A stretch of DNA of 52,777 nt, from assembly GCF_902499175.1 (NCBI RefSeq), contig NZ_CABVQC010000066.1, positions 1-52,777 of the forward strand, in the 5' to 3' direction. Position 1 is the first letter of the stretch. The number at the start of each line of letters is the position of its first letter. A program made the position numbers and the translations under genes. Origin of the DNA: Burkholderia aenigmatica. Lineage in GTDB: Bacteria > Pseudomonadota > Gammaproteobacteria > Burkholderiales > Burkholderiaceae. The notes beneath the pieces are model-generated. The model saw only the letters and a list, made by a program, of their open reading frames with translations. It had not been told where the DNA came from and searched no databases. This document shows, in pieces, positions 8,757-16,973 of this stretch.

Positions 8757-9545
8757 ATGAAGCAATGGAAACGGATGGCAGTGCTCGCGATGGCGCTGGC
8801 GGCAAGCGCGGCGCACGCGGGCGACTGGGCGGGCAAGGAGATCCGCCTCGCGGTCGATCCGACTTACCCGCCGCTCGAATACAAGCTGCCCGACGGCACG
8901 CTGACGGGCTTCGGAATCGACATCACGAATGCGTTGTGCGCGGAGCTGCATGCGCGCTGCGTGTGGGTCGAGTCGAGTTTCGACGGGATGATTCCGGGGC
9001 TGCTCGCACGCAAATTCGACGTGATCGCGTCGTCGATGACGATCACGCCGAAGCGGCAGCAGCAGATCGCCTTCACGAACCGGATCTCGAATGCGCCGGC
9101 GCGCCTCATCGCGCGCAAGGGTTCGCCGTTGCTGCCGACGGCCGACGCGCTGAAGGGCAAGCGCGTGGGTGTCGAGCAGGGCTCCGCGCAGGCGGACTAC
9201 GCGGTCGCGAACTGGCAGCCGGCCGGCGTGCAGATCGTGTCGTACCAGAACCAGGATCAGGTCTATGCAGATCTCGTGACGGGCCGGCTCGACGCCGCGT
9301 TCCAGGCATCGATCGCAGCCAGCGACGGCTTCCTGAAGAAACCGCAGGGCAAGGATTTCGCGTTCGTCGGTGCGGCGATCGACGACGTGAAGTATTTCGG
9401 ACAGGGCGACGGGCTCGGGCTGCGCAAGCAGGACAACGACCTGCGCGACGCCTTCAACCGCGCGCTCGCGACGATCCTCGCGAACGGCACGTACCAGCGC
9501 ATCAACAAGAAGTACTTCGACTTCGACATCTACGGCGCGAAGTAA
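8757..9545 (+). CDS. Periplasmic amino-acid-binding protein (HisJ/ArgT, SBP_bac_3)
   Basis: 262 aa. Clear signal peptide (MKQWKRMAVLAMALAASAAHA/G). The mature protein begins KEIRLAVDPTYPPLEYKLPDGTLTGFGIDIT, the type 3 binding-protein signature, and keeps the FDGMIPGL and MTITPKRQQQIAFT regions typical of basic amino-acid binders. The gene is preceded by AAGGAGA. No permease or ATPase gene is nearby, so it must serve a transporter encoded elsewhere, or one not recognised here. Confidence 0.9.
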   Translation: MKQWKRMAVLAMALAASAAHAGDWAGKEIRLAVDPTYPPLEYKLPDGTLTGFGIDITNALCAELHARCVWVESSFDGMIPGLLARKFDVIASSMTITPKRQQQIAFTNRISNAPARLIARKGSPLLPTADALKGKRVGVEQGSAQADYAVANWQPAGVQIVSYQNQDQVYADLVTGRLDAAFQASIAASDGFLKKPQGKDFAFVGAAIDDVKYFGQGDGLGLRKQDNDLRDAFNRALATILANGTYQRINKKYFDFDIYGAK

Positions 9546-9552
9546 GCTGCGA

Positions 9553-9569
9553 TGCCCGCCAAGCGGGCA
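9553..9569. terminator. Intercistronic hairpin between binding protein and porin
   Basis: A perfect 7-bp inverted repeat (TGCCCGC / GCGGGCA) with a 3-base loop lies 7 bases after the binding-protein stop. No T-tract follows, so it is more likely a transcript-end stabiliser or weak attenuator than a full terminator. Confidence 0.4.
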
Positions 9570-9597
9570 GTCACGAAAATATCAATAAGGAAAACGA

Positions 9598-10782
9598 ATG
9601 AACTGGAGATCGTTATTCGTCGCGATTCCGGCGCTGTGTGCAGCGCCCGCGTTCGCGCAGGGCAGTGTCACGCTGTACGGCCTCGTCGATGCAGGCATCG
9701 ACTACACGAACAACGTCGGCGGCCACAGCGCGTGGCAGATGGCGAGCGGTTTCGCGCAAGGCAGCCGCTGGGGGCTGAAGGGCACCGAGGATCTGGGCGG
9801 CGGCTACAGCGCGCTGTTCCAGATCGAGAACGGCTTCAACGTGAACAGCGGCACGCTTGCACAGGGCGGCCGCATGTTCGGGCGGCAGGCCTACGTCGGC
9901 CTCGGCAGCGCGCGTTTCGGCACGTTGACGCTCGGCCGGCAATACGATGCGGTGGTCGACTATCTCGCGCCGACGACCGCGAACGGCAGCTGGGGCGTCT
10001 ATCCGTTCTCGCATCCGCTCGACAACGACAACACCGGTAACACATTCCGCGTGAACAACACGGTCAAGTACGCGAGCCCGGATTTCGCCGGCTTCTCGTT
10101 CGGCGGCACGTACAGCTTCAGCAACGACACGGGCTTCGCGAACAACCGGCAGTGGAGCATCGGCGCGCAATATGAGCAGGGCGGGCTGCTCGTCGGCGCG
10201 GCCTTCCTGAATGCGGACAACCCGGGTGCGACGTCGGGCGGCGCGATCGCGGGGTCGGGATCGGTCGGCGCCGATGCGAACTTCGCGTCGGCGCGGCTGC
10301 GGATCTTCGGTGCGGGCATCAACTACACGGCGGGACCCGCGACACTCGGGTTCGCGTACACGAACAGCAACGTCACGCGGCCGACTGCGAATGTCGGCTA
10401 CCTGTTCGGCGACGAAACGATCGAGCCGGTGACCGGCCCGCTCGCGGGCGGCACGGTGTCGTCGATCAAGTACCAGAACTTCGAGGTGAACGGCAAATAC
10501 CAGTTCACGCCCGCGCTGTTCGTCGGTGCGCAGTACGTGTACACGACGGTGCGCTACGACGCGACGACGGGCAGCGCGAAGCCGAAGATCCATTCGCTCG
10601 GGCTGATGGCCGACTACAACCTGTCGAAGCGCACGGACGTGTATCTGATGGGCGCGTATCAGCGGGTTGCGGGCGATGCGACGGGCTCGTCGCTCGACCA
10701 GGCCTATATTCCCGGTGCGGCGGACTTGTCGTCGACGTCGAAGCAGCTGATGGTTCACGCGGGGATTCGTCACAAGTTCTGA
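9598..10782 (+). CDS. General outer-membrane porin (Burkholderia OmpC-like, porin_4)
   Basis: 394 aa. Signal peptide MNWRSLFVAIPALCAAPAFA/QGS, then the hallmark start of beta-proteobacterial trimeric porins (GSVTLYGLVDAGIDYTNN). Typical strand motifs are SRWGLKGTEDLGGGYSALFQIE and GRQAYVGLGSARFGTLTLGRQYDAV. The terminal Phe (GIRHKF) is the BAM recognition signal. It follows the amino-acid binding protein by 52 bp and may supply outer-membrane passage for the same solutes. Confidence 0.95.
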   Translation: MNWRSLFVAIPALCAAPAFAQGSVTLYGLVDAGIDYTNNVGGHSAWQMASGFAQGSRWGLKGTEDLGGGYSALFQIENGFNVNSGTLAQGGRMFGRQAYVGLGSARFGTLTLGRQYDAVVDYLAPTTANGSWGVYPFSHPLDNDNTGNTFRVNNTVKYASPDFAGFSFGGTYSFSNDTGFANNRQWSIGAQYEQGGLLVGAAFLNADNPGATSGGAIAGSGSVGADANFASARLRIFGAGINYTAGPATLGFAYTNSNVTRPTANVGYLFGDETIEPVTGPLAGGTVSSIKYQNFEVNGKYQFTPALFVGAQYVYTTVRYDATTGSAKPKIHSLGLMADYNLSKRTDVYLMGAYQRVAGDATGSSLDQAYIPGAADLSSTSKQLMVHAGIRHKF

Positions 10783-10805
10783 CGGGGCGATGCGGAAGAG
10801 GCGTT

Positions 10806-10835
10806 GAGGCGGCGGGCCAAACGGCCCGTCGCCTC
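10806..10835. terminator. Bidirectional terminator between convergent porin and alcohol dehydrogenase genes
   Basis: A 13-bp GC-rich stem with one G-T pair and an AAAC loop (GAGGCGGCGGGCC / GGCCCGTCGCCTC) sits between the porin stop and the stop of the minus-strand dehydrogenase. Its position between convergent genes suits use in both directions. It lacks a strong T-tract. Confidence 0.6.
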
Positions 10836-10842
10836 GACGCGC

Positions 10843-11862
10843 TTACTGCGCGACGCGAATCACCACCTTGCCGAAGTGCTGCCCCGACTGCAGGTACGCA
10901 TACGCCTGCGGCGCTTCGTCGAAGCCGAACACGCGATCGACCACCGGCTTGATCTGCTTTGCGTCGACGAGCCGCACGACGTCGTCGAGCATCGTGCGGC
11001 TGCCGACCATGATGCCGTGCAGCTGCCGGATCCCGCCGATCAGCGACAGCAGCCCGAGTTCGGGGCCGCCGAAACTGCTGAGGCCGCCGATCACCGATAC
11101 GATGCCGCCCATCTTCGTCGCGGCGACCGAGCGCGGCAGCGTATCCTTGCCGCCGACTTCAACGACCAGATCCGCCCCTGCGCCGCCGGTGAGCCCCAGC
11201 ACTTCGTGCTGCCATTCGGGCGTCGCGCGATAGTTGATCGTTGCGTCCGCACCAAGTGCGCGGGCGCGTTCGAGCTTCGCATCGCTCGACGACGTGACGA
11301 TCGTGCGCAGCCCCGCCGCATGCGCGAGCTGCAGCGCGACGATCGACACGCCGCCCGTGCCGAGCAGCACCACGGTGGCGCCAGGCCCCAGGCCACCGTC
11401 TTCGAACAGCGCGTTCCAGGCAGTGATGCCCGCGCACGACAGCGTCGCCGCCTCGTCGTAGTTCAGATGCGCGGGAATCGCGACCAGCGCGGCTTCGTCC
11501 GACACGAAATGTTCGGCCAGCACGCCGTCGAATTGCGCGCCGGGCGACCCGGAGACTTTCTGCGGCGTCGGCGGCCCGTCGAGCCAATGCGGGAAGTACG
11601 TGTTGATCACGCGATCGCCCGGCTTGAAGCGCGTGACGTCGCGGCCGGTTTCGATGACTTCGCCGGCGCCGTCGGCAACCGGAATCAGCGCGTCCGTGCC
11701 GATGCCGAGATAGTCGCCGCGCGCGAACATCAGGTCGCGATAGTTCAGTCCGGCCGAGTGGATCTTCACGACGACGTCGGTCGGCCCGACCGCGCGGCGC
11801 GGCGCGTCGATGCGCCGAAGCCCGGCCACGCCGTCGCTCGGTTTCACTTGCCATGCGTTCAT
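10843..11862 (-). CDS. Zinc-type alcohol dehydrogenase / NADPH:quinone reductase family (MDR)
   Basis: 339 aa. N-terminal GroES-like domain (MNAWQVKPSDGVAGLRR, VVVKIHSAGLNYRDLMFARG) and C-terminal Rossmann domain with the dinucleotide motif GTGGVSIVALQLA. The structural and catalytic zinc cysteines of classical alcohol dehydrogenases are largely absent and the NYRDLM motif is typical of quinone or enoyl reductases, so a zinc-independent MDR reductase is likely. It is divergent from the LysR gene at 11988 across 125 bp, the usual regulator/target arrangement. Substrate unknown. Confidence 0.9.
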   Translation of the reverse strand: MNAWQVKPSDGVAGLRRIDAPRRAVGPTDVVVKIHSAGLNYRDLMFARGDYLGIGTDALIPVADGAGEVIETGRDVTRFKPGDRVINTYFPHWLDGPPTPQKVSGSPGAQFDGVLAEHFVSDEAALVAIPAHLNYDEAATLSCAGITAWNALFEDGGLGPGATVVLLGTGGVSIVALQLAHAAGLRTIVTSSSDAKLERARALGADATINYRATPEWQHEVLGLTGGAGADLVVEVGGKDTLPRSVAATKMGGIVSVIGGLSSFGGPELGLLSLIGGIRQLHGIMVGSRTMLDDVVRLVDAKQIKPVVDRVFGFDEAPQAYAYLQSGQHFGKVVIRVAQ

Positions 11863-11987
11863 GTCGGCTCCTTTTCGAGATAGAGCGGACTATCATAGTG
11901 TTGCGCACGGGGACGCATTGGCGATAAATCGGCCGATGACTGTCGCCTGTACGGACACAAGCCTGTGACCCAATGGAGCGTAATCGC

Positions 11988-12899
11988 ATGGATGAGCGGC
12001 TGAGAGGCGTGGCCGAATTTGTCGACGTGGTGGAGTCAGGCAGCTTTGCGGCGGCGGCGCTGCGGCTCGGCGTGACGCGCTCGGCCGTCGCGAAGGTCAT
12101 CGCGCGGCTCGAACGCCGTCTCGGCGCCCGGCTCCTGCAGCGCACGACGCGCCAGCTCGGCCTGACCGACGAAGGGCTCGTCTATTACGAGCAGTGCCGG
12201 CGGCTGCTGGCCGAACTCGGCGAGACGGAGGCCGCGCTCGACGCGGGGCAGCGCGAGCCGGCGGGGCGGTTGCGCGTCAGCGTGCCCGTGCTGTTCGGGC
12301 GGCAATGCGTGGCGCCCGTCATGCGGCGCCTCGTGGAGCGCCATCCGCGGCTCGAAATCGACGTGTCGTTCAGCGATCGCGTGGCCGATCTGGTCAACGA
12401 CGGCTTCGACATCGCGGTGCGCATCGGCGAGCTGGCCGATACGAGCGCGCTGGTCGGCCGGAAGCTCGGCGTGCAGCGCATGGGCATCTGCGCGTCGCCC
12501 GCGTATCTCGAACGTCATGGCCGACCGGCGGGGCTCGACGCACTCGCGTCGCACGTCGGCATCGCGTATTCGCGCGGCGGGCAAGCGACGCCGTGGCGGG
12601 TCGTCGGCGCGGACGGCGCGGTGCACGACCATCGCCCGGCCGGCCGCCTGCGGCTCGACGATCTGCAGGCGATCGCCGATGCCGCCGCCGCCGGCGCGGG
12701 CCTCGCGTGGCTGCCGTGCTGGCTGATGGCGCCTTACCTGCGCGACGGCCGCCTCGCGCTCGTGATGGACAGCAACAGCGTGTCGGGTGCCGAGGTGTCC
12801 GCGGTGCGGCCGGCATCGCGCCAGGTGCCGTCGAAGGTGCGCGTCGTCATCGATGCGCTCGTCGACGAGATACCGCGCATGCTGGCGTCGGACGATTGA
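11988..12899 (+). CDS. LysR-family transcriptional regulator
   Basis: 303 aa from ATG 11988; a GGAG at 11975-11978 is well placed for this start and overlaps the alternative ATG 11973. HTH region RGVAEFVDVVESGSFAAAALRLGVTRSAVAKVIARLERRLGARLLQRTTR, then a PBP2-like effector domain of the CrgA/DsdC-like group. Divergent from the MDR reductase, its probable target; the shared 125-bp gap would contain the operator. Confidence 0.92.
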   Translation: MDERLRGVAEFVDVVESGSFAAAALRLGVTRSAVAKVIARLERRLGARLLQRTTRQLGLTDEGLVYYEQCRRLLAELGETEAALDAGQREPAGRLRVSVPVLFGRQCVAPVMRRLVERHPRLEIDVSFSDRVADLVNDGFDIAVRIGELADTSALVGRKLGVQRMGICASPAYLERHGRPAGLDALASHVGIAYSRGGQATPWRVVGADGAVHDHRPAGRLRLDDLQAIADAAAAGAGLAWLPCWLMAPYLRDGRLALVMDSNSVSGAEVSAVRPASRQVPSKVRVVIDALVDEIPRMLASDD

Positions 12900-13157
12900 G
12901 GCGTGACGCGTCGAGCCGTGGCGATCGCGACATCCCCACGACGCATGATCGGCTGGCGCGGCGTATGATCGTCGCAGCCGAATATCCGGGGGGGCACGTC
13001 GTCATGAAGCGGGAACCGCGGGTTGTCATCGTCATCGGCACGGCAGTGACCGTACCGAGGCTCGCCTGTCATCCGGCCCGCCGGTGATGCGCGGGCCCGC
13101 ACGCGGCCCCGGTGCGAGCGGGGCAGACTTCCCTCCGGCCACCCGACGCGAGCGCGC

Positions 13158-14051
13158 ATGACGACGATCGATACCCCGAAGGCCGCACGGCAACCGGGCT
13201 GGTTGCGCATCGCACCCGCGCTGTTCTTGCTCCTGTGGGCAAGCGGCTTCGTGTTCCTGAAGCTCGGCTTGCGCTATGCCGATCCGCTCACGTTCCTCGC
13301 ACTGCGCTATGCGTGCGTCGTCGCGCTGCTCGCCGGCCCGTTCCTGTGGCTGCGCCCCGCGTTGCCGCGCACGAGGCGCGCATGGCGCGATCTCGTCGTG
13401 GTCGGCCTGTTGCTGCAGGCCGGTTATTTCGCGTTCACGTACCTGAGCCTCAAGCTCGGCATGTCGGCCGGCGCCGTCGCGCTCGTCACGTCGCAACAGC
13501 CGATTCTCGTCGGATTGCTCGCGCCGATGATTGCCGGCGAGCGCGTTGGCGTGTTGCGCTGGATCGGCCTCGCGCTCGGCGCCGCGGGCGCGGTGCTGGT
13601 GATTCTCGCGCGTTCGTCGGTCGACGTCGCGTCGCCGTGGGCGCTCGCGTTCGCGCTGTTCGCGCTCGCGTGCATCACCGGCGGCACGCTGTGGGAAAAA
13701 CGCTTCGGCACCGACGTCCATCCGGTCACCGCGAACCTCGTGCAGTACGCAGTCGGCCTCGCGGTCACGGCACCGCTCGCGTTCGCGCTCGAACCGATGC
13801 ACGTGCAATGGACCGCCGGGCTCGCCGGTTCGCTCGCGTACCTCGTCATCTGCAACTCGCTGATCGCGATCTCGCTGCTGCTCGCGATGGTGCGCTATGG
13901 CGAGGCGTCGCGCGTGTCGGCGCTGTTCTTCCTGATTCCGCCCGCGACCGCGCTGATCGCGCTGGTGGCGCTCGGCGAGACGATCGGCGCGCTCGCATGG
14001 CCGGGCATGGCGCTCGCGGCCGCGGGGCTGTTTCTCGTGATGCGCTACTGA
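13158..14051 (+). CDS. EamA-family (DMT) transporter
   Basis: 297 aa with ten predicted membrane segments arranged as two EamA repeats, about residues 14-145 and 155-297. Motifs: LLLWASGFVFLKLGLRYADPLTFLALRY at the start, and GEASRVSALFFLIPPATALIALVALGE in repeat 2. Such proteins usually export amino acids or metabolites across the inner membrane. The 258 bp before it (12900-13157) holds no gene I can support. Confidence 0.88.
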   Translation: MTTIDTPKAARQPGWLRIAPALFLLLWASGFVFLKLGLRYADPLTFLALRYACVVALLAGPFLWLRPALPRTRRAWRDLVVVGLLLQAGYFAFTYLSLKLGMSAGAVALVTSQQPILVGLLAPMIAGERVGVLRWIGLALGAAGAVLVILARSSVDVASPWALAFALFALACITGGTLWEKRFGTDVHPVTANLVQYAVGLAVTAPLAFALEPMHVQWTAGLAGSLAYLVICNSLIAISLLLAMVRYGEASRVSALFFLIPPATALIALVALGETIGALAWPGMALAAAGLFLVMRY

Positions 14052-14242
14052 ACGCACGCGGGACGCAACTCGCCGCGCGCATCTCACATATCGAGACGAC
14101 GTCCCGGTCATTGACGCGAAATTCACACGGCTCCTAGACTGGCCTGGATGACGCCGCGCTTCACGCGGCGCGACGCCGCCGCCGTGCGCGCGGCGACCGT
14201 ACCGTCCCGCGAGACGGGCGAGACGAACCAGGAGACACACCG

Positions 14243-15550
14243 ATGACCGCTGCCGCCCCGCAGTTGCACGCCGCGACGATGCGGCGCCTGAACCTGCGCC
14301 TGATTCCGTTCCTGATGCTGCTGTATCTCGTCGCGTATATCGACCGCTCGAACATCTCGGTCGCGGCGCTGCAGATGAACGCCGACCTCGGGTTGAGCGC
14401 CGGGATGTACGGGCTGGGCGCGGGGCTGTTCTACGTGACCTACATCCTGTTCGAGGTGCCGAGCAACCTGTTCCTCGCGCGCGTCGGCGCACGCCGCTGG
14501 ATCGCGCGGATCATGATCACGTGGGGCATCGTCGCAGCCGCGATGAGCACCGTCCATACGCCGGGGCAACTCTATGCGATGCGCCTGCTGCTCGGCGCGG
14601 CGGAAGCGGGGTTCACGCCGGGCATCATCTACTACCTGTCCGCGTGGTATCCGCCGAGCGATCGTGCACGCGCGATGTCGTTCTTCTATATCGGCGCGAC
14701 GCTCGCGTCGGTGATCGGGCTGCCGCTGTCCGGCGCGCTGCTGAACCTGAACGGCGTGCTCGGCATCGAGGGCTGGCGCTGGCTGTTCCTGCTCGAAGGC
14801 GTGCCCGCGCTGCTGCTCGGATTCGTCGTGCTGCGCCGCCTGCCCGACACGCCCGCCCATGCGCGCTGGCTGCCGGCCGACGAACGCGCGTGGCTCGAAG
14901 CGACGCTGCGCGACACCGCGCCGCGCGAGCACCTGTCGCACGGCGTCGCGCTGCGGCGTGCGTTCGGCGACGGCAAGGTGTGGGCGCTCGCCGCGTTCTG
15001 GCTGCTGCAGGCGTTCGGCACGATCGGCCTCACGCTGTTCCTGCCGCTGCTCGTGAAGAGCCTGTCGGGACAATCGAGTTTCGCGGTCGGCAGCCTGTCC
15101 GCGCTGCCGTTCCTGTTCGCGTGCGTCGCGATGTACGTGAACGGCCGGCGTTCGGATCTCGGCGGCGAACGCGCGTTGCATCTCGGCGTGCCGATGCTGC
15201 TGGCCGGCGCGTTGCTGATTGCGGCGATCTATACGCCGACGCTGCCCGTCGCATATGCGCTGCTCGTGCTCGCGGTCGGCTTCAACTGGGCCGCGACGCC
15301 CGTGTTCTGGGCCGTGACGACCGAATACGTGTCGGGTCTCACGGCCGCCGCGTCGATCGCGCTGATCAACGCGGTCGCGAACATCGCGGGGCTCGCGTTG
15401 CCGCCGGTGATGGGGCGGATCAAGGACGTCACGCATTCGTACGACCTCGCGCTGCTGCTGGTCGCGGTCGCGCTGCTGGCCGGCGGCGTGCTCGGATTGC
15501 GGGTCGCGTCGCGGCATGCGATGCAGGTGGCGGCGGGGCGGGTTGGCTGA
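14243..15550 (+). CDS. MFS transporter, anion:cation symporter (ACS) type
   Basis: 435 aa, twelve membrane segments. The start (RRLNLRLIPFLMLLYLVAYIDRSNISVAALQMNADLGLS) and the segment MRLLLGAAEAGFTPGIIYYLSAWYPPSDRARAMSFFYIG are characteristic of the ACS subfamily, which imports organic acids such as tartrate, glucarate, hydroxyphenylacetate or phthalate. A weak site (ACCAGGAGACAC) precedes the ATG. No catabolic genes flank it, so the substrate cannot be assigned. Confidence 0.9.
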   Translation: MTAAAPQLHAATMRRLNLRLIPFLMLLYLVAYIDRSNISVAALQMNADLGLSAGMYGLGAGLFYVTYILFEVPSNLFLARVGARRWIARIMITWGIVAAAMSTVHTPGQLYAMRLLLGAAEAGFTPGIIYYLSAWYPPSDRARAMSFFYIGATLASVIGLPLSGALLNLNGVLGIEGWRWLFLLEGVPALLLGFVVLRRLPDTPAHARWLPADERAWLEATLRDTAPREHLSHGVALRRAFGDGKVWALAAFWLLQAFGTIGLTLFLPLLVKSLSGQSSFAVGSLSALPFLFACVAMYVNGRRSDLGGERALHLGVPMLLAGALLIAAIYTPTLPVAYALLVLAVGFNWAATPVFWAVTTEYVSGLTAAASIALINAVANIAGLALPPVMGRIKDVTHSYDLALLLVAVALLAGGVLGLRVASRHAMQVAAGRVG

Positions 15551-15553
15551 CCA

Positions 15554-15591
15554 CCGCCGCGTGCGCCGATGCCGGATGCGTCACGCGGCGG
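15554..15591. terminator. Hairpin downstream of the ACS transporter
   Basis: A 10-bp inverted repeat (CCGCCGCGTG / CACGCGGCGG) with an 18-base loop begins 3 bases after the stop codon. There is no T-tract; the position makes a transcription-end role plausible. Confidence 0.4.
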
Positions 15592-15624
15592 GCGCGTGCC
15601 TGGCAAGTGCTGTGACGCGCCGAT

Positions 15625-15894
15625 TCAATTCGCTCCCCGGTCCGGATTGCGGTCCACCGAATACTCCGCTTGCTCGCCGTTGACGTGCAGCACCAGCGTC
15701 GCGTTGCAGATATCGCTCGAGTCGACGCTCAGCCGCAGCGTCGCGAGCGGCCGATCCTCGCCGCCGGCGAGCCGCGATTCGCCGGCGCGCGTTAGCGATG
15801 CCGAGCCCGTGCCGCCAGTTTTCGTGATGCGCAGGCTGAACGACACGTCGACCGGCGTTGGAAACGACTGGCGATGCGGAAGCGGAGCGAACAT
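15625..15894 (-). CDS. Small hypothetical protein
   Basis: 89 aa, no family recognised. The sequence reads like a real small beta-rich domain: alternating hydrophobic strands such as VDVSFSLRITK, LATLRLSVDSSD and ATLVLHVNGEQAEYSV, with a single Cys. No signal peptide. No strong ribosome-binding site precedes the ATG, which lowers confidence. It lies alone on the minus strand between the ACS transporter and the SDR. Confidence 0.5.
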   Translation of the reverse strand: MFAPLPHRQSFPTPVDVSFSLRITKTGGTGSASLTRAGESRLAGGEDRPLATLRLSVDSSDICNATLVLHVNGEQAEYSVDRNPDRGAN

Positions 15895-16040
15895 ACCGTG
15901 TTGCTACAGCCGCACCCGCAGCGACACGACGTCGTTCCCGTTACGCACGTAGAATCGTCCAGCGAAAGCGCAGGTTCCGGGCTTCCGCCCCCGGAAACGC
16001 GCTTTCACGCCATTCATGTGAACGGACTTCGGGAGCACTC

Positions 16041-16760
16041 ATGTCATCTCGCACGTATCTCGTCACCGGCGCATCGCGCGGCATCGGCTTTGCGGTCAGC
16101 GCATTGCTTGCACAGCGCGGCCATCGCGTCATCGGCCTCGCGCGTCACACGCAGGACATCGGCTTTCCCGGCGAATTGCTCGCGTGCGATCTCGCCGACG
16201 TCGAGCGGACCGCGGCAACCCTTGCGCGCATCGGCGAGCAGTATCAAGTCGACGGCATCGTGAACAACGCCGGCATCGCGTTGCCGCAACCGCTCGGGCA
16301 GATCGACTTCCAGTCGCTGCAGGCGGTGTTCGATCTCAACGTGCGGGCTGCGATCCAGGTCACGCAGCACTTTGCGGATGCGATGAAGGCGCGCGGCTAC
16401 GGACGCATCGTCAACGTGTGCAGTCGCGCGATCTTCGGCAGTCTCGATCGCACTGCGTATTCCGCCGCGAAGAGTGCGCTCGTCGGCTGCACGCGCACGT
16501 GGGCGCTCGAACTGGCCGAGCATGGCGTGACCGTCAACGCGGTGGCGCCGGGGCCGATCGAGACGGAACTGTTCCGGCAGACGCGGCCCGTCGGCAGCGA
16601 AGCCGAGCGCAAGGTGCTCGCGACGATTCCCGCGCGTCGGCTCGGCACGCCCGACGACGTGGCGGCCGCGATCGCGTTTTTCCTGTCGGACGAAGCCGGC
16701 TTCGTCACGGGGCAGGTGCTGGCCGTGGATGGCGGCGGCAGTCTCGGCGGGCGTAGTTGA
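16041..16760 (+). CDS. Short-chain dehydrogenase/reductase (SDR), FabG-like
   Basis: 239 aa from ATG 16041, preceded by GGGAGCA. Classical SDR: cofactor motif TGASRGIG (9-16), NNAG motif, catalytic Ser128, Tyr140 and Lys144 (YSAAK), and a terminal FVTGQVLAVDGGGSLGG. It would use NAD(P)H to reduce a ketone or oxidise an alcohol in the cytoplasm. No fatty-acid genes are nearby, so a role as housekeeping FabG is unlikely; substrate unknown. Confidence 0.92.
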   Translation: MSSRTYLVTGASRGIGFAVSALLAQRGHRVIGLARHTQDIGFPGELLACDLADVERTAATLARIGEQYQVDGIVNNAGIALPQPLGQIDFQSLQAVFDLNVRAAIQVTQHFADAMKARGYGRIVNVCSRAIFGSLDRTAYSAAKSALVGCTRTWALELAEHGVTVNAVAPGPIETELFRQTRPVGSEAERKVLATIPARRLGTPDDVAAAIAFFLSDEAGFVTGQVLAVDGGGSLGGRS

Positions 16761-16973
16761 CGCAGCAGTTGAAGCATTCGGCTCGGTAGACGCGAGGCTC
16801 GGCAGCGGCCGGCTGCGCACGCAATCCGGGCGCGCGCATACGCGTGCGCTGATGGCGCGCATGCGGCCTGCGCGCATATTCCCCCACCCCGATAGCATGT
16901 GACGAATCCGACTTTGGGCGCCGCGCGCGCGACGCTAAGATCGCCGATCCTGTAGATCGAGCGTTCCAGAGCA

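Noticed and set aside
13032..15517. Long minus-strand open frames opposite the EamA and ACS transporter genes
   Set aside because: Arg/Glu/Gln-rich shadow translations; the plus strand shows clear multi-helix transporters.
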